A DNA stretch of 39,057 nt from NCBI RefSeq assembly GCF_001039355.2, contig NW_019775732.1, positions 195,376 to 234,432 on the forward strand, in the 5' to 3' direction. Positions 11,133 to 21,213 of this stretch are shown one piece after another. The stretch's first letter is position 1. Every line of letters begins with the position of its first letter. The translations under genes and the position numbers were made by a program. Origin of the DNA: Lingula anatina (Eukaryota; Brachiopoda; Lingulata; Lingulida; Lingulidae). The notes under the pieces were generated by a model. The model was not told where the DNA came from. It was given only the letters and a program-made list of their open reading frames with translations, and did no database searches.

Positions 11133-13740
11133 TATGGGTATTAAGGGTATGGAAAACAATGAGGAACTAACTGAATTTGATCCTGGGCACTGTACCTGTT
11201 TGACAGTTACCCTCTACCAGGGCGAGTGATAGAATTTTTACAGATATTCACAGATATGTCTCTAGCTAGATAGATGGTCATTTAGGGCTCAAAAATATTC
11301 CACAATGCATGCTTTTAAACCCTGGCAACCTGAACTACCATTCTGTTGATTGATCAATTTTGTGGTTAACAGAATTTCTCACACCTATACAACCACTTTT
11401 CTTTTCTCTTCAGGGCTGTGCAGATGCCATGTTCAACCAGTTGGAAGAGCACATTTACATTTTTGCTGGTGTTGCCATTGGCATGGGAGTTATTATGGTA
11501 TGTTACAAATACAAGTGTAGTTCCATTGATAAATGTCACACATGGCTGGCAAAAACAAATTTCATTTGTGTAGAAAGTTTAATTTATAAGATTGAGACAA
11601 GTTTTGAAATTGGATGTCTTTTATAAAGGGGTAATAAACATTATGCACATTTTAAGAGGGTGCAAAAGAAAAAAAATGGTCATATATTTATGATAAGTTA
11701 CATCTGTACACATTGGCATTGGCATGTCTAGAATATTTTAAAGAAACTCAATCACTTAAATTGTTCCCAACATATCTAGAATAGCCTCCAGTAGCCGTAT
11801 CACTCTACCACCACTCCAAAAAGCCCAGTTCTATCACAAGATAGATAGCGATTTTTTTTCATTTTCAAATTTAAACCCCTGCAAGACAATGGTCTTACTT
11901 CCCCCAGCACCTCATACTAATCCTACAATTTTTTCTGCCTCCATTTCAGCTGGTCGGCATGATCTTATCTATGTTGCTATGCTGTGCAGTTCGTGAGGTC
12001 ACGTCTGCTGCATAAAAAAAGGTCACTTACTAATGAGTAGGACATGCCTTGGGTCAGAATACGTGCAGGGCTGTGAACTGCTTATTATATACAAAGGAAA
12101 AATAAAAGCCGTGGACTTTTCACAGCCTTGTATGTCGGTCATGTTGCATGTTTATGCAGTATATGTATAGAAGTGAATTCGCAAAAAAAAGATATTGGAA
12201 TGAATGTCAAAATGGTTTTGAGTTTTTGGGGGGGTCATTGAAAACCTTATACAGTGACTTATTATTTTTCTAAAAGACTTTATTCAAATTATGTTAAGTG
12301 AGGAATCTTGTAAAGAAAAGCATGATCTGTGTTGCATGTGGATATGTGATAGATATTCCTGTTGTAATTAAGCACCAATCTTAGTTTATTTGTTACTTGA
12401 TTCCAGTCCTGTTTAAGAACAAGTTACCCAGCCAATAATACTACATGACAGATATCTGTGTCCCATGTAGTGTTATTTTCCTTGGAAATGCCATGTATAC
12501 AACAACGTGTATGCATGCACATACGCATGCATTCAAAAATGCGTCAGTTGATTGTGTTATATGCTTGTTGAATTGCGGATGTAAGCTGAGAATCAAAATC
12601 GAACAGAATATGAGATTATTTCTGTTATAGCTTTAATGAAATTGGTATAAACCAACCTGGTGCTGGTCTATATGTTTGTCAAAAAGTAATTGACATTTGT
12701 GGTAGCTTAAATTTACACATTCACAATCATCATAATGAGAGATCCTGTGAAAAGTTTGGGGTAAATGCAGCTTCTATAAACCAAGCCTAAAACTCACAGC
12801 TCCAAGTCTGCAGTTGAAAATAAATGTGTGCATAAAACAGCTTTTGTAGCAGACTGTTCTCTTCATAAACTGTGATACTTTTGTTTTCTTTATAAATCGT
12901 TAGTTTTTGGACACACATTAAGTTCCAGGTGGAGTTCTCTAGATTAAAAGAACCTACAAAACATTATGATTTAGATGGTACAAGATGAGCATGATCAGAT
13001 TGATCAGATTGCAAGATACGTCATCATTGCATTATTACTGCTTTGTAGCTTTTAGTGTTGTTTAAGGGACACCAATGGTAGTGATTTCATAGCCCACTGC
13101 ACATGCAATGACATCATTAGTTGATACCATTCTGTCTTAAAAATTAATGCTTAAAAGAAAAACTGATAGAAATCTCCCAGTGGTGTTCCTTTTTTTTAAA
13201 AAGGGAATCTTCCAATGTTCCCCGTCTATGTACATGTTATTTTTATTTTGGTATACATTGCATATGTGTCGTTTATGAATTTACACAAATAATCTCTTTT
13301 TCACATCGGGTCATGAATAAGTCTTTAACACATGGTAAATGAAAATGGCCACTAACTAGGTCTTTGAAGAGAAAAATATTTAAAACAGCTCTATTAAAAA
13401 AATTTCCAAAATTTAAGGAGTTAAATTACAAGAGATACAAGTTAAAACATATTTGTAATAAATACGATTCTTCAAAGTGCTGGCTTTAAATGTCTAGAAG
13501 TGTTTTATGTACATTGTTGTGGATGTGTGTCATTTTCAAGCAGAAAACTGGAAGATGGAACTTTGTCTTGTCTTGTTCTTTGTTCAGTTTTAGCAGATAC
13601 GCAGAGCAGTGGTTTTGATACCACCATTTATTATAACTTTCACTTAATTTACCCTTTTTTTTCTAATTTTCTCATTTTAGTTGCTTGGAATGATCTTCTC
13701 CATGATGCTGTGTTGTGCTATTCGTGACACCCAAGTGTAA
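4669..13740 (+). CDS. Tetraspanin gene (first exon missing, two alternative last exons)
   Basis: Six or seven in-phase exons (4669-4870, 5194-5268, 5619-5711, 6423-6512, 11414-11497, then 11950-12015 or 13681-13740) encode about 200 residues of a tetraspanin, a four-pass membrane protein that organises receptors and adhesion molecules in the plasma membrane or endosomes. In order they give the end of TM1, the small loop, TM2 ending in the hallmark GFCGCCGAIRES, TM3, a short large loop of about 75 residues with the diagnostic CCG motif and further cysteines, TM4 and a short tail. All introns after the first visible exon are phase 0. The N-terminal exon with the rest of TM1 is absent. The short loop and CCG motif are compatible with CD9/CD63-type members, but I cannot assign the subfamily. 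Intron 5 is enlarged to 4.9 kb by a transposon and an antisense gene fragment. Confidence 0.93.
5194..5268 (+). CDS. Tetraspanin exon: TM3
   Basis: This 75-base exon has the acceptor TTTCAG and the donor AGT|GTGAGT. It encodes 25 residues, FFVFLFIFFVALVGAGIYF followed by IVARES, a single membrane span that closes on the start of the large extracellular loop. It is phase 0 on both sides. It continues the conserved inner loop ending CMLGT in the preceding exon. Confidence 0.93.
5619..5711 (+). CDS. Tetraspanin exon: first part of large loop
   Basis: This 93-base exon has the acceptor TTTTTAG and the donor ACA|GTAAGT. It encodes 31 residues beginning FKDGFATTIKAAIDNYDD, a helical, cysteine-free stretch matching the A/B helices that precede the CCG motif. 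Phase 0 on both sides. Confidence 0.9.
6423..6512 (+). CDS. Tetraspanin exon: CCG motif of large loop
   Basis: This 90-base exon has the acceptor TTTTTAG and the donor AAA|GTAAGT. It encodes 30 residues beginning FECCGAYGATDYG, with the invariant CCG, then IKCIGTACGCKVENLLK. These cysteines, with the GC that opens the next exon, supply the loop disulfides. The variable region is very short compared with most tetraspanins, and no N-glycosylation sequon is visible in this exon. Confidence 0.93.
6942..6982. repeat. (TA)n microsatellite at transposon border
   Basis: About 20 TA units directly abut the left inverted terminal repeat of the element at 6983, and could have erased a target-site duplication. 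Confidence 0.95.
6983..9423. mobile_element. 2.44-kb DNA transposon with 16-bp terminal inverted repeats
   Basis: The left end GGGTCAAAACACGGTA (6983-6998) is matched exactly in inverse orientation by TACCGTGTTTTGACCC (9408-9423). The interior carries nine copies of the 15-mer GTCTCTGACGGGACA in both orientations (7007, 7175, 7372, 7386, 8691 degenerate, 8873, 8895, 9064, 9232) and a decayed transposase-like reading frame on the minus strand. Scattered short motifs near the ends are a typical layout for transposase-binding sites. The right flank is GAATAC and the left flank is a TA tract, so no target-site duplication is evident. The superfamily is not assigned. The element sits in tetraspanin intron 5. 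Confidence 0.8.
7713..8655 (-). pseudogene. Broken transposase-like ORF inside the element
   Basis: Three overlapping minus-strand frames (8045-8590, 8032-8355, 7713-8048) together look like one protein with frameshifts. The first contains VHYWSDGARTPSQFKSWF, the second MDGIIGEMKHQVWRALLQRK and PNVNIMYLSA, and the third a C-terminal stretch with LPAHPHYDNVGQGTAQSHQG. From memory, WSDG...QFK followed by DGIGG-type motifs occurs in a family of transposon-derived invertebrate proteins, probably an RNase-H-like nuclease fold. The N-terminal part expected upstream is missing or stopped, so the copy is not functional. The frame changes could be true decay or sequencing error. Confidence 0.6.
9577..9813 (-). 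CDS. TMA16: TMA16-like exon 2 (N-terminal half of protein only)
   Basis: The exon encodes 79 residues that, joined to an ATG in the upstream exon, begin MPKAPKANIPGRQ and continue through IHPQSRKAAQLARQA, LGNKLLWFKEN and YSKLELCLLVEEY. This matches the N-terminal half of translation machinery-associated protein 16, a ribosome-biogenesis factor of roughly 200 residues acting on pre-60S particles, whose hallmark is the HP.SRKA block. The acceptor is TTTCTTTTCCTCAG. The downstream donor (TAT|GTGGGG) is weak, and without it the frame stops 11 codons on. I could not find the C-terminal half anywhere to the left, so this is a truncated gene, a partial duplicate, or a gene with an unrecognised exon. 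It lies antisense inside tetraspanin intron 5, 154 bp from a transposon. Confidence 0.75.
10077..10079 (-). CDS. TMA16: TMA16-like exon 1: start codon only
   Basis: On the minus strand, GGC ATG is followed at once by GTATGG, so the first exon would end with the start codon. The next exon begins CCT AAG GCA, giving the N-terminus MPKAPK expected of TMA16. Having an intron right after the ATG argues against a processed retrocopy. Confidence 0.55.
10080..10160 (-). promoter_or_regulatory. Putative TMA16-like promoter and 5' UTR
   Basis: Reading the minus strand toward the ATG, there is ACCGGAAC (10146-10154), an ETS/GABP-type site, then a CpG-containing CGCGCTCTTCTCTAC pyrimidine tract that could be a TOP-like start site, then CpG-rich sequence up to the ATG. 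This arrangement is usual for housekeeping translation genes. The start site itself is inferred. Confidence 0.35.
11088..11130. repeat. (TA)n microsatellite
   Basis: About 21 TA units in tetraspanin intron 5; a single ambiguous base (N) lies nearby at 11051. Confidence 0.95.
11414..11497 (+). CDS. Tetraspanin exon: end of large loop and TM4
   Basis: This 84-base exon has the acceptor TTCTCTTCAG and the donor ATG|GTATGT. It encodes GCADAMFNQLEEHIYIFAG, then VAIGMGVIM. The GC pair closes the large-loop disulfides, and the hydrophobic end is the first part of TM4. It is phase 0, so either of the two downstream terminal exons can be joined to it. Confidence 0.93.
11950..12015 (+). CDS. Tetraspanin alternative last exon A
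   Basis: After the acceptor CATTTCAG the exon reads LVGMILSMLLCCAVREVTSAA and then TAA. It completes TM4 and adds the juxtamembrane CC (likely palmitoylated) and a short tail ending in VTSAA. An AATAAA signal follows 86 bp beyond the stop. It is clearly paralogous to exon B at 13681. Confidence 0.92.
   Translation: MVGMILSMLLCCAVREVTSAA
12016..13680 (+). other. 3' UTR of exon A isoform / intron before exon B
   Basis: No further exon is seen. The 61- and 75-codon open frames at 12445 and 13500 look like chance. The second overlaps exon B in a different frame. Confidence 0.6.
12101..12106 (+). terminator. Polyadenylation signal after exon A
   Basis: A canonical AATAAA 86 bases after the exon A stop codon. 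Another AATAAA near 13457 could end a longer 3' UTR before exon B. Confidence 0.6.
13681..13740 (+). CDS. Tetraspanin alternative last exon B (tail ends DTQV)
   Basis: After the acceptor TTCTCATTTTAG the exon reads LLGMIFSMMLCCAIRDTQV and then TAA. It matches exon A residue for residue through TM4 (L.GMI.SM.LCCA.R) and shares its phase. The two are therefore a duplicated terminal exon used as alternatives. The new C-terminus TQV fits the class I PDZ-ligand pattern (S/T-x-hydrophobic-COOH), which exon A lacks. Confidence 0.9.
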   Translation: MLGMIFSMMLCCAIRDTQV

Positions 13741-14381
13741 CCATAGTAACTGACACCACACTGCCAAAAAAACCGCGACAAATGGCTGGAGTAAAGCACG
13801 AGCATATGTGAAAAGATTTAATGAAAACTGATACTACATGTTCAGTGTACATTTTATGTGTATGGATACCCTCTGGCCAGATCTAGATATATACTGGGTT
13901 GTAGATGTTCTGGAAACAATGCTGACAGAGAGAAAGTCACCAATACAGAGATCTATAATGAGTAGATCTGTACAGAGGATTGTATCAACCATAGAAATTT
14001 TCTATTTTCAGTGTAGACTCCCAAATTCATATCATATCTCTTAGTGTGATAGAATAGTTTTACACAAGTTTGTTGCATGAGATTTTAATCAGACATACGT
14101 TTAGTTTTTATTAAGTGCATAAAGGGTATAAATATATATATCTTTGGTTTGATGAAGTGACATTGTAGGTGCTGGGTGTTTAGGTAGATTCCATGAGTCA
14201 AAATGTGCTAGCACACAACGGAACTCTTTCTGTACAGCAATGACGACAACTCCAAACGGCTGAGCGTGCACGATTTGAGGGTCCATGTGTGTGTTGAGTT
14301 CAGTTCTGCCTCTTGTCTTATACAGTAGCCCCAAAATATTTTGAGCTAGTTAACAAATATTATTACCTACCTCAAGAACCA
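13741..14381 (+). other. Probable 3' UTR of exon B isoform
   Basis: Non-coding sequence after the exon B stop. Two small open frames (13838-14044 plus, 14101-14334 minus) have no family features. No nearby AATAAA was found, so the end of the transcript is not fixed. Confidence 0.45.
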
Positions 14382-14512
14382 TTAGTCCGGTGGCTTAAGG
14401 AAAAAATCGTGACACGGCGGATAAAAGCACCAAATTTGGCAATGTAGTTACCTTTTGACATTCTAAATCAAATTAGAGCCATAGCCCTCTCAAACAGTTT
14501 ACCGTTTGGTCA

Positions 14513-15352
14513 AAAAATCCAAAATGGCAGCCAATTTATGGAATTCTATAGAAATATGTACATACCTATGTTGATTTTTATCAAATAAATTATTTTCTCA
14601 GAGATTTCCACACCCTTATTACCCATTTTATTCCTAAATGTCAGATAGCAAACAAGTTCCCTCGGATTTTTTGAAAAAATTCAAGATGGCTGTCATATGC
14701 CATAGAAACAGCCATAGGAATACTAGTGCACAACTGATACCAGCTAGAAAGATACGTTGTCCACTATCAAATTAAGTCTGTTTCTCAGATTTTTGTTACC
14801 CACATAATATGTTTGAGGTAAGTAACTACGAAGTGTTCTTGGGCATTTTGGAAAATCCAAGATGGCTGCCATGTGCCACAAGAATTCTAGTATATGGGGG
14901 ATTCAACTAATGGCAACTGAAAAGATTAATTTTCCACTATCAAATTAAGTTTGTTTCTGAGTGTTTTCCACATCCTTTCTGCCCACACAATATGTATGTG
15001 GTGAGTAACTAACATGTATTCTTGGGCATTTTGAGAAAATCCAAGATGGCCGCCATATGTCATTGGAATACTTCTAGTATTATAGGGGTTGGAACTAATG
15101 CCAGCTAGGAAAAACATAATTCACTATCATATGCAGTTATTTTTTTCAGTTTTTTACACATTATTATTACACTGTGATACATATCTAGCAGGTAATAAAT
15201 GTGCATATTTGATCATTTTGAGAAAATCCAAGATGGTCGTCATTGGCCATAGGAATACTACTGGAATTACAACTGCACATCCATGGCTTTTCATCTACTA
15301 CCAGGGTGAAATTGTGTTTGCTCATCAAGTTTTGTTCATCTTTATTAGTCCT

Positions 15353-15393
<41 letters not shown>

Positions 15394-15660
15394 GGTAGGT
15401 AAATAGTGTGCATCCTTGGATATTTTGAGAAAATCCAAGATGGCTTCAATTTGACATAGGAATACTAATGGGTGGGTTTCAATTGCTGCTAGAGAGGCAT
15501 ATGGTTCACTATACAATTACATAACCATGGGTTTGTTTTAAAAATAATATATATTTTTTTCATTTCATTTATTATTACCCCTATGATGTATACCTGGTCT
15601 GTAGCATGTGTGTATCTTTGGGTATTCTGAAAAAAATTCAAGATGTCTGCCTTTTGTCAT
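14513..15660 (+). repeat. Degenerate ~180-210-bp repeats with AAGATGGC motif
   Basis: Seven forward copies of a phrase like AAAATCCAAGATGGCYGYCAT occur near 14513, 14676, 14853, 15036, 15222, 15430 and 15632. Each is preceded by TTGGGCATTTTGA-like and followed by GGAATACTA-like sequence. Inverse copies lie in the right arm near 15941 and 16085. Unit divergence is high, so the array is old. Confidence 0.75.
15356..15391. repeat. (TA)n microsatellite
   Basis: About 18 TA units inside one repeat unit of the foldback element, lengthening that unit. Confidence 0.95.
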
Positions 15661-16248
15661 TTGAATATTCGTACACATAATCAAATAATACCAGAGATAC
15701 ACTGAGTACAATTTAAATGTAGTTAACTTTAGATCGTTTTAAAATGTTTTTCATATCCTATTTATCCTTATGAAAGACTCATTGTGTGTAGAAAGTGTAT
15801 CACCCCATTTCCATAGATTTTTAGATCGATATATCCCTGTGGGGAGTCTCACTAGATTACTGTCAGCCTGGCCAGCTTAAGCCTCTGTTCCTATAGTTGG
15901 CATTAGTTGAAAACCCTTGTACATGTTCTAGTATTCCTATGCCATATGGCGGCCAAGGACAGTCGCTTGTTATCTGACATGTATGCATAATATGGGTAAT
16001 AAGGATGTGGAAAACAGTGAGAAAATACTTTATTTGATAAAAATCAACATAGGTATGTATATATATTTCTACAGAATTTCACAAATTGGCGGCCATTTTG
16101 GATTTTTTGGCCAAACGGTAACTTTTTTCCGTGGGCTACGGCTCTAATTTGATTTAGTATGTCAAAAGGTACCCACATGCAAAATTTGGTGCTTTTATCC
16201 GCCGTGTCACGATTTGGCCATTTTTTTTACCCTAAGCCACTGGACTAC

Positions 16249-17783
16249 ATTATGCAGTCTTGGTTCAACATCTGCAGTTGGATAAAAGTTTGGTCAAAAA
16301 GTCTTACATGATACATCATAATGCAATTGATTTTAGAACAAAGAATTCACAGGTTAACTATGCCAAAATTTATCACAATGAGATATTTCTTCTGTTGTGG
16401 AAAGACCACAGTTTTCGTGAGTCAATAGAAAAAAGATCGAATAAATCAATTTTCCCATAGACAAGGACTTCCGTATGTAGTGTTTTTTTACTATAGAAAT
16501 TTTGAAGAAAACTTTTACTTCCAATAATAATATTTTATATAAAATGAGACAAGGAACACAGCAGAAAAACCAGGTACAAGACTTGGGTTCTCAGAGTTCA
16601 GATCAGAAGTCTAGAAGTTTTGTTCATTTTTCAGTTTAAATTGAAGTAATCATATATTATGTAGTCTTCTGAAGGTGAAAAATTTTAGTTAAACAATTAT
16701 TTGGCTGTTAAATATACCCAACTGCTCAATTTTGGCATAAGACTATAATAGAGAATATATTAGAGAACTATGTTAGAGAAATAGTAATTATATACTCAAT
16801 TAAGACAGAGTTGAGATGACAAGGACCACAAGATCTCAACTGAAAACGAATTCTGTAGCAGAGCAGGAGTGGATTTCTTTGACCTGGGACTGGGAAGGGG
16901 GGGGGCACATGTTCTGTATGAAAAAAGCAAGTAAAAAGGGAATCTTTCTTTGTGAAAGCCTGTGTAAAATACTAATGAACAGACTATACAGCTGTATTTT
17001 AGTCTGCTTTTGATTAGTTTGACAAGTTTTTTTTTTTTTTGTTGTTAAAAATCATTTTCTGATTTTCAAATATTGTGACATCAGAAAGGTAGACATTTGA
17101 GAAATCAAGAGTAATATTAGAAAGACAGGGTAAATAGTTTAAGACCATTATTTAGGATGCAACCCCCCTTCTCCAGGTCCTCCACGTCAGTTTATTTTGT
17201 TATGTATGTCATTAGTGTTAAATAGACTGGTAAAGGTAATGTTAAATACGATATCAACACTAAAGTTCTCAATCACTTTAATGTAACAAAGATTACGAAC
17301 ATTTTTTTGTAAATATAAAAAAACAGTCTAATATTTAATGAAGTGATAAGATTTTAGTTTTTTAAAAATGAAACCCCGTGACCATTACAAAGGTCAACAT
17401 TTTTCTGAATGAAAGCTTTAGATTCATTTTGGTCTTGTTAAATCTCATAAGGTATTTTTCAATTTATTTTTAACAGTTTAGAAGAAGTATTATGCTCCTT
17501 TCATAAAACTATTTTGACTATGCAGTTTAAGTTAAATACATAGTGACCAATGAAGCCTTTTGACACATGGAAAGAAAAAATGTTCAATTTTGTATTTTCG
17601 TAAAATGTTCAATGGTGCGAAATGTGTACAATGTCTTTGAAGATGTAATAAACTCAGCTTGCAGAATTTGTATTTTACTATTTTAGGTGTTTTTTATAAA
17701 GCATGGTATAAACTAAACATTATTAGGAATTTTTTACTATGTAAAAATTATAATGTATTTAGACACCTCCCCCCCCCCACCCC
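16249..17783. other. Intergenic, no gene seen
   Basis: AT-rich sequence between the foldback element and the assembly gap. The open frames at 16260-16460 and 16816-17013 have no recognisable features. An AATAAA lies at 17647-17652, and a C homopolymer (17768-17783) runs into the gap. Confidence 0.6.
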
Positions 17784-18023
17784 NNNNNNNNNNNNNNNNN
17801 NNNNNNNNNNNNNNNNNNNNNNNNNNNNNNNNNNNNNNNNNNNNNNNNNNNNNNNNNNNNNNNNNNNNNNNNNNNNNNNNNNNNNNNNNNNNNNNNNNNN
17901 NNNNNNNNNNNNNNNNNNNNNNNNNNNNNNNNNNNNNNNNNNNNNNNNNNNNNNNNNNNNNNNNNNNNNNNNNNNNNNNNNNNNNNNNNNNNNNNNNNNN
18001 NNNNNNNNNNNNNNNNNNNNNNN
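17784..18023. other. Assembly gap (240 N)
   Basis: Run of N bordered by a poly-C tract on the left and a (CA)n tract on the right. Low-complexity edges explain the break. Confidence 0.99.
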
Positions 18024-19592
18024 CACACACACACACAAAATATTTAAGCACTACTCTTCAATGTTGTAGGGAATCCATATTAAAAAAGACAACACAACCT
18101 TTAAAACATTTAATTTCTAGTCCAAGCAGTCAACACGATGTATCTGATGATAATAATAATTATGTAATGTCGTATACAAATCAACTATAGATAACAATAA
18201 AATGAGACAACTGATTGAATATATAATAAAAACAATATCAAAAACATAAACAGAACTGTCTTCATTCTGAAAGAAAAATTTATTAACTAAATATGAACCC
18301 CAAAATTTAATCTGTGCAAAAAACAGTCACAGGATGACTTACCAGATCAATAAATATGACTGTGATTCTACATAAAGTATGTGATAAGCAAAACATGCTG
18401 ATTCTTCAAAGTACATTTAACATAGTAGTTCTGATAACTTTAACACGATCCATATTACTTGAAATACCTTGCCAAAATTTTTAATTTTTTTTAATCAACA
18501 TAATATCTTAATCTAAAACAAAGTTTGCCTCTTATTACTTTTAGTAATTGGAAATGTTAATAAACCAGTTTTCTAACTTCAATATTTTATCTTAATATCA
18601 TTTAAAGTCTGTCTTGATTAGTACTTGAATACATTTAAGAAAAAAAAATAGAGGAAGCAAAGATACCAATATGTATGTAGTAATCAAATAAATATTCAGA
18701 AATGTACTAGTGACTTGACAGGAAATTTTTACACAAAAATTAACTCATAACAGTATTTATGCATGATTACTGTAACCAAAAAGCAATAATTGCTGACATG
18801 GTTAAAAATAAATACAAATTATTGCTGCATAGCTATGTTGCAATTTTGCACACAGAGCACCTTCCTGGCCATCATGATACACCCAACAGTACAAGAAATA
18901 CCAGATCTGAAACTATATACTGTATCTGTATTTGTTCACATATTTAAAGCATGTTAATAATTACACCTGATATTATTAAGCACATTATTTTCCACCTTTA
19001 CCATCACATAATGAATTGAATCATCAAGGCATGCTAGCATATATACTAAGGCATATGTTTATAAACAGGCACAGACACAAGGGATAAGAAGGACATATTG
19101 TTATCATGGCTACACTTCTAGGAAGATTTGTCAAGTTAGGATTATGTATAAAAAGTATTATTCGTCTAAAAATGTTCTGTTACATCTAAATTTCAAGTTC
19201 CAACAAAATTTTTCCTTGTTACTATCTCTCCGTTCATACGACAATTTTTTGTTTGAAGCTCACCATCCAAAAATTATTAATTATCAGCATACTTTAAATG
19301 AAAATGATGAAATGAGAGTCCACATATATATCTCGAAATAAGAGGCACATTTATCTTACCATATTCTAACCTAAGTGGTATGAGTACTCAGTACATATAT
19401 TTGTGATCAAGTTTTAGAGAAATGTAAATGTATATATACACAAATTCAATAGGAAGGCCCATTCATCCACCATTGACTGAGATATCTTCATCCTGATGTG
19501 CTTGGACATTGGAGTACACAGGCAAGCATTTGCTATATAACTGTTGTGAGGCTGTCTAAATAGTTTCCCACTGTGAAATTCATTTGTTGTCT
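18024..19592 (-). other. Probable 3' UTR of the minus-strand gene
   Basis: No coding exon is recognised. On the minus strand, AATAAA occurs at 18279-18284 (TTTATT on plus) and could end the transcript. Assignment as UTR is inferred from the terminal exon at 19593-19634. Confidence 0.4.
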
Positions 19593-19634
19593 TCAGCGAT
19601 CGCCTTCTGAGTCAACACGCTCTCGTGGGGTGCT
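19593..19634 (-). CDS. Candidate alternative last exon (STPRERVDSEGDR)
   Basis: After the acceptor CCAATTTTTAG the minus strand reads STPRERVDSEGDR and then TGA. It is in phase 0, exactly the phase left by the donor of the large exon at 21670. Skipping the 20586-21213 exon would therefore give an alternative C-terminus. If that exon is included, its in-frame TGA makes this exon 3' UTR. The CpG-rich composition in an AT-rich surrounding supports a real exon. Confidence 0.5.
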   Translation of the reverse strand, partial: STPRERVDSEGDR

Positions 19635-20585
19635 CTAAAAATTGGAAAGGAAGATGGTATGAACCTCAACTAAAAAAGCAAGAATATAGGAATTTAGTCA
19701 TTAGTTTTCTGATCTTATGAAAGAGAGAGAGAGAGAGGTTTGCAACAGTGAAAGTAACTCATATTAATCTATACATGTGTACACTAACAACCCACACATT
19801 TATCAACATGAATCACAGTCAAAACATTATATTCTCTTGTATACATGGTTTCAACACAGAACACAAATAGATTTGAAAATGCTCATATGCATCAGGGGCA
19901 CTTCTACTGGCTAGGAGGAAGAAAATATGTGAGGATTGACTAAAAACATTGAAAGGCAAGCAAGCTGATGCAAAACATTTGGCAGTCATTTTCAAGCACA
20001 CAGCACAACACAGTCCAATACAAAAATGCATATACCCCTAATATTTATCTCAATTCTGACTGGATTTCTAAAAATTGTCTGAGTTCAGGCTGTGCAATTT
20101 GGTCCTTTTGGTCAAGAAAATATCTTATTGTAAATTGTAAGTAAGATAGTCTATCCTTAAAGCGAGCTCTTTCACTTTTTCATCATCAATAATTTTTCAA
20201 TAAAATATAACAATGTTTTTCTTGTTCACTATCCAATATACTTAAGTTCAGATTTGCAGAGATGAATGAGTGCATGTACGTTAAGTCAATTAGTTGTTAT
20301 TATTATTAGACTGACTACTTTTGAGGTTACGAACACCATACAGCAACAAGATTAATGACACAATGAGAAAATCACAGGTGAAACACTGAAGTTCTGCCTT
20401 AGAAAAACACAGTCCTAGGTATAAACCAGATTTCCCTATTTCCCCTTCAATTATAACATCTGTGAACTTGCTTGTTACAAGCTATAAGGCTGCCAAAAAG
20501 AAGAGTGATCAATGAGGTCAGTATTCCTCCAGTACACAGTGTGTACAGCACAGTGAATACTATTGGTAATTAAAACACCTACTAC
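19635..20585 (-). other. Intron of minus-strand gene
   Basis: No coding sequence seen; contains a short (AG)n run near 19722. The 70-codon minus frame at 19819-20031 has no features. Confidence 0.5.
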
Positions 20586-21213
20586 CTGTCTCCTCTGCCT
20601 TTACTCATCCCTCCAGTCCCTGGAACTTAGCCAGCAGGTTCTTGGTCATGTTAGGGGGAGGCAGGTCATCTTCCTCCTTGCTGTCAGCATTATACATGAT
20701 GTCCTTCTGTGAGTGGTCAGGGGAGTCTTCATACTGACCACTGTCACTGCTGTATGTCATGGAATCTCTTGGGGGGTGGTCACTGGTGATAGAACTTGTG
20801 TCCGAGTGAGCGTCATCGTGTTTCCAGTGAGAAGAAGCATGAGAGGCAGAGGAAATACGCACTTCTCGTGGCGTCAGTCGAGTGACATCTGAAGAAGACT
20901 TTGGCGTAGTAGGCAGAGGCACATCAGGGTTGTCATGTTCTAGGGTTTTGAATTTTGCTAACAGATTTTTGGTCAGTCCATGTTCGGGGAGCTCATTTTC
21001 ATCATTGCGGTCAACCTCTCTGACCACCTCGCCATGGTTTTGACCATGCTCCTGATGGTATCTATCAGGAATACTGCCCAGGCTACTCGAGTCTGACTTA
21101 GTTAAACTCTCCACGCTATGCACACTGTCCCGAGACTCAGAGTGAGGCGTTTTAGATAGCGAGGTTCTAGTTACACCACCTTTCACTGGCTTAGGCTTCT
21201 CAGACACCTCAGA
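20586..21213 (-). CDS. Terminal coding exon with motif repeats 4 and 5
   Basis: The acceptor TTGTTTACAG is followed in phase 0 by SEVSEKPKPVKGG, a Ser/His/Asp-rich disordered region, repeat 4 (ELPEHGLTKNLLAKFKTLE) and, at the very C-terminus, repeat 5 (DLPPPNMTKNLLAKFQGLEG) before TGA at 20605. The exon gives 202 residues. A donor CAG|GTAGTA lies 19 bases past the stop, so the transcript may continue into the exon at 19634 as UTR. Confidence 0.85.

Larger units (their letters stand above)
14382..16248. mobile_element. Foldback DNA element with long inverted arms
   Basis: The first roughly 350 bases (TAGTCCGGTGGCTTAAGG..., GTGACACGGCGGATAAAAGC..., CCTATGTTGATTTTTATC...) recur in inverse order and orientation at about 15880-16248 (...GATAAAAATCAACATAGG, GCTTTTATCCGCCGTGTCAC, CCTAAGCCACTGGACTA). 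Flanks read CAT before and CAT after, or a TA if the ends are GTCC/GGAC, so a short target duplication is possible. No coding capacity is seen, so it is a non-autonomous element. The core consists of degenerate repeats of about 180-210 bp. Confidence 0.8.

Noticed and set aside
14382-16248. Reading the regular repeat spacing as a CRISPR-like array
   Set aside because: Units are long, degenerate and bounded by inverted arms in a eukaryotic genome; this is a foldback transposon.
17659-18190. Long open frames across the N run
   Set aside because: N positions translate as X and carry no information.
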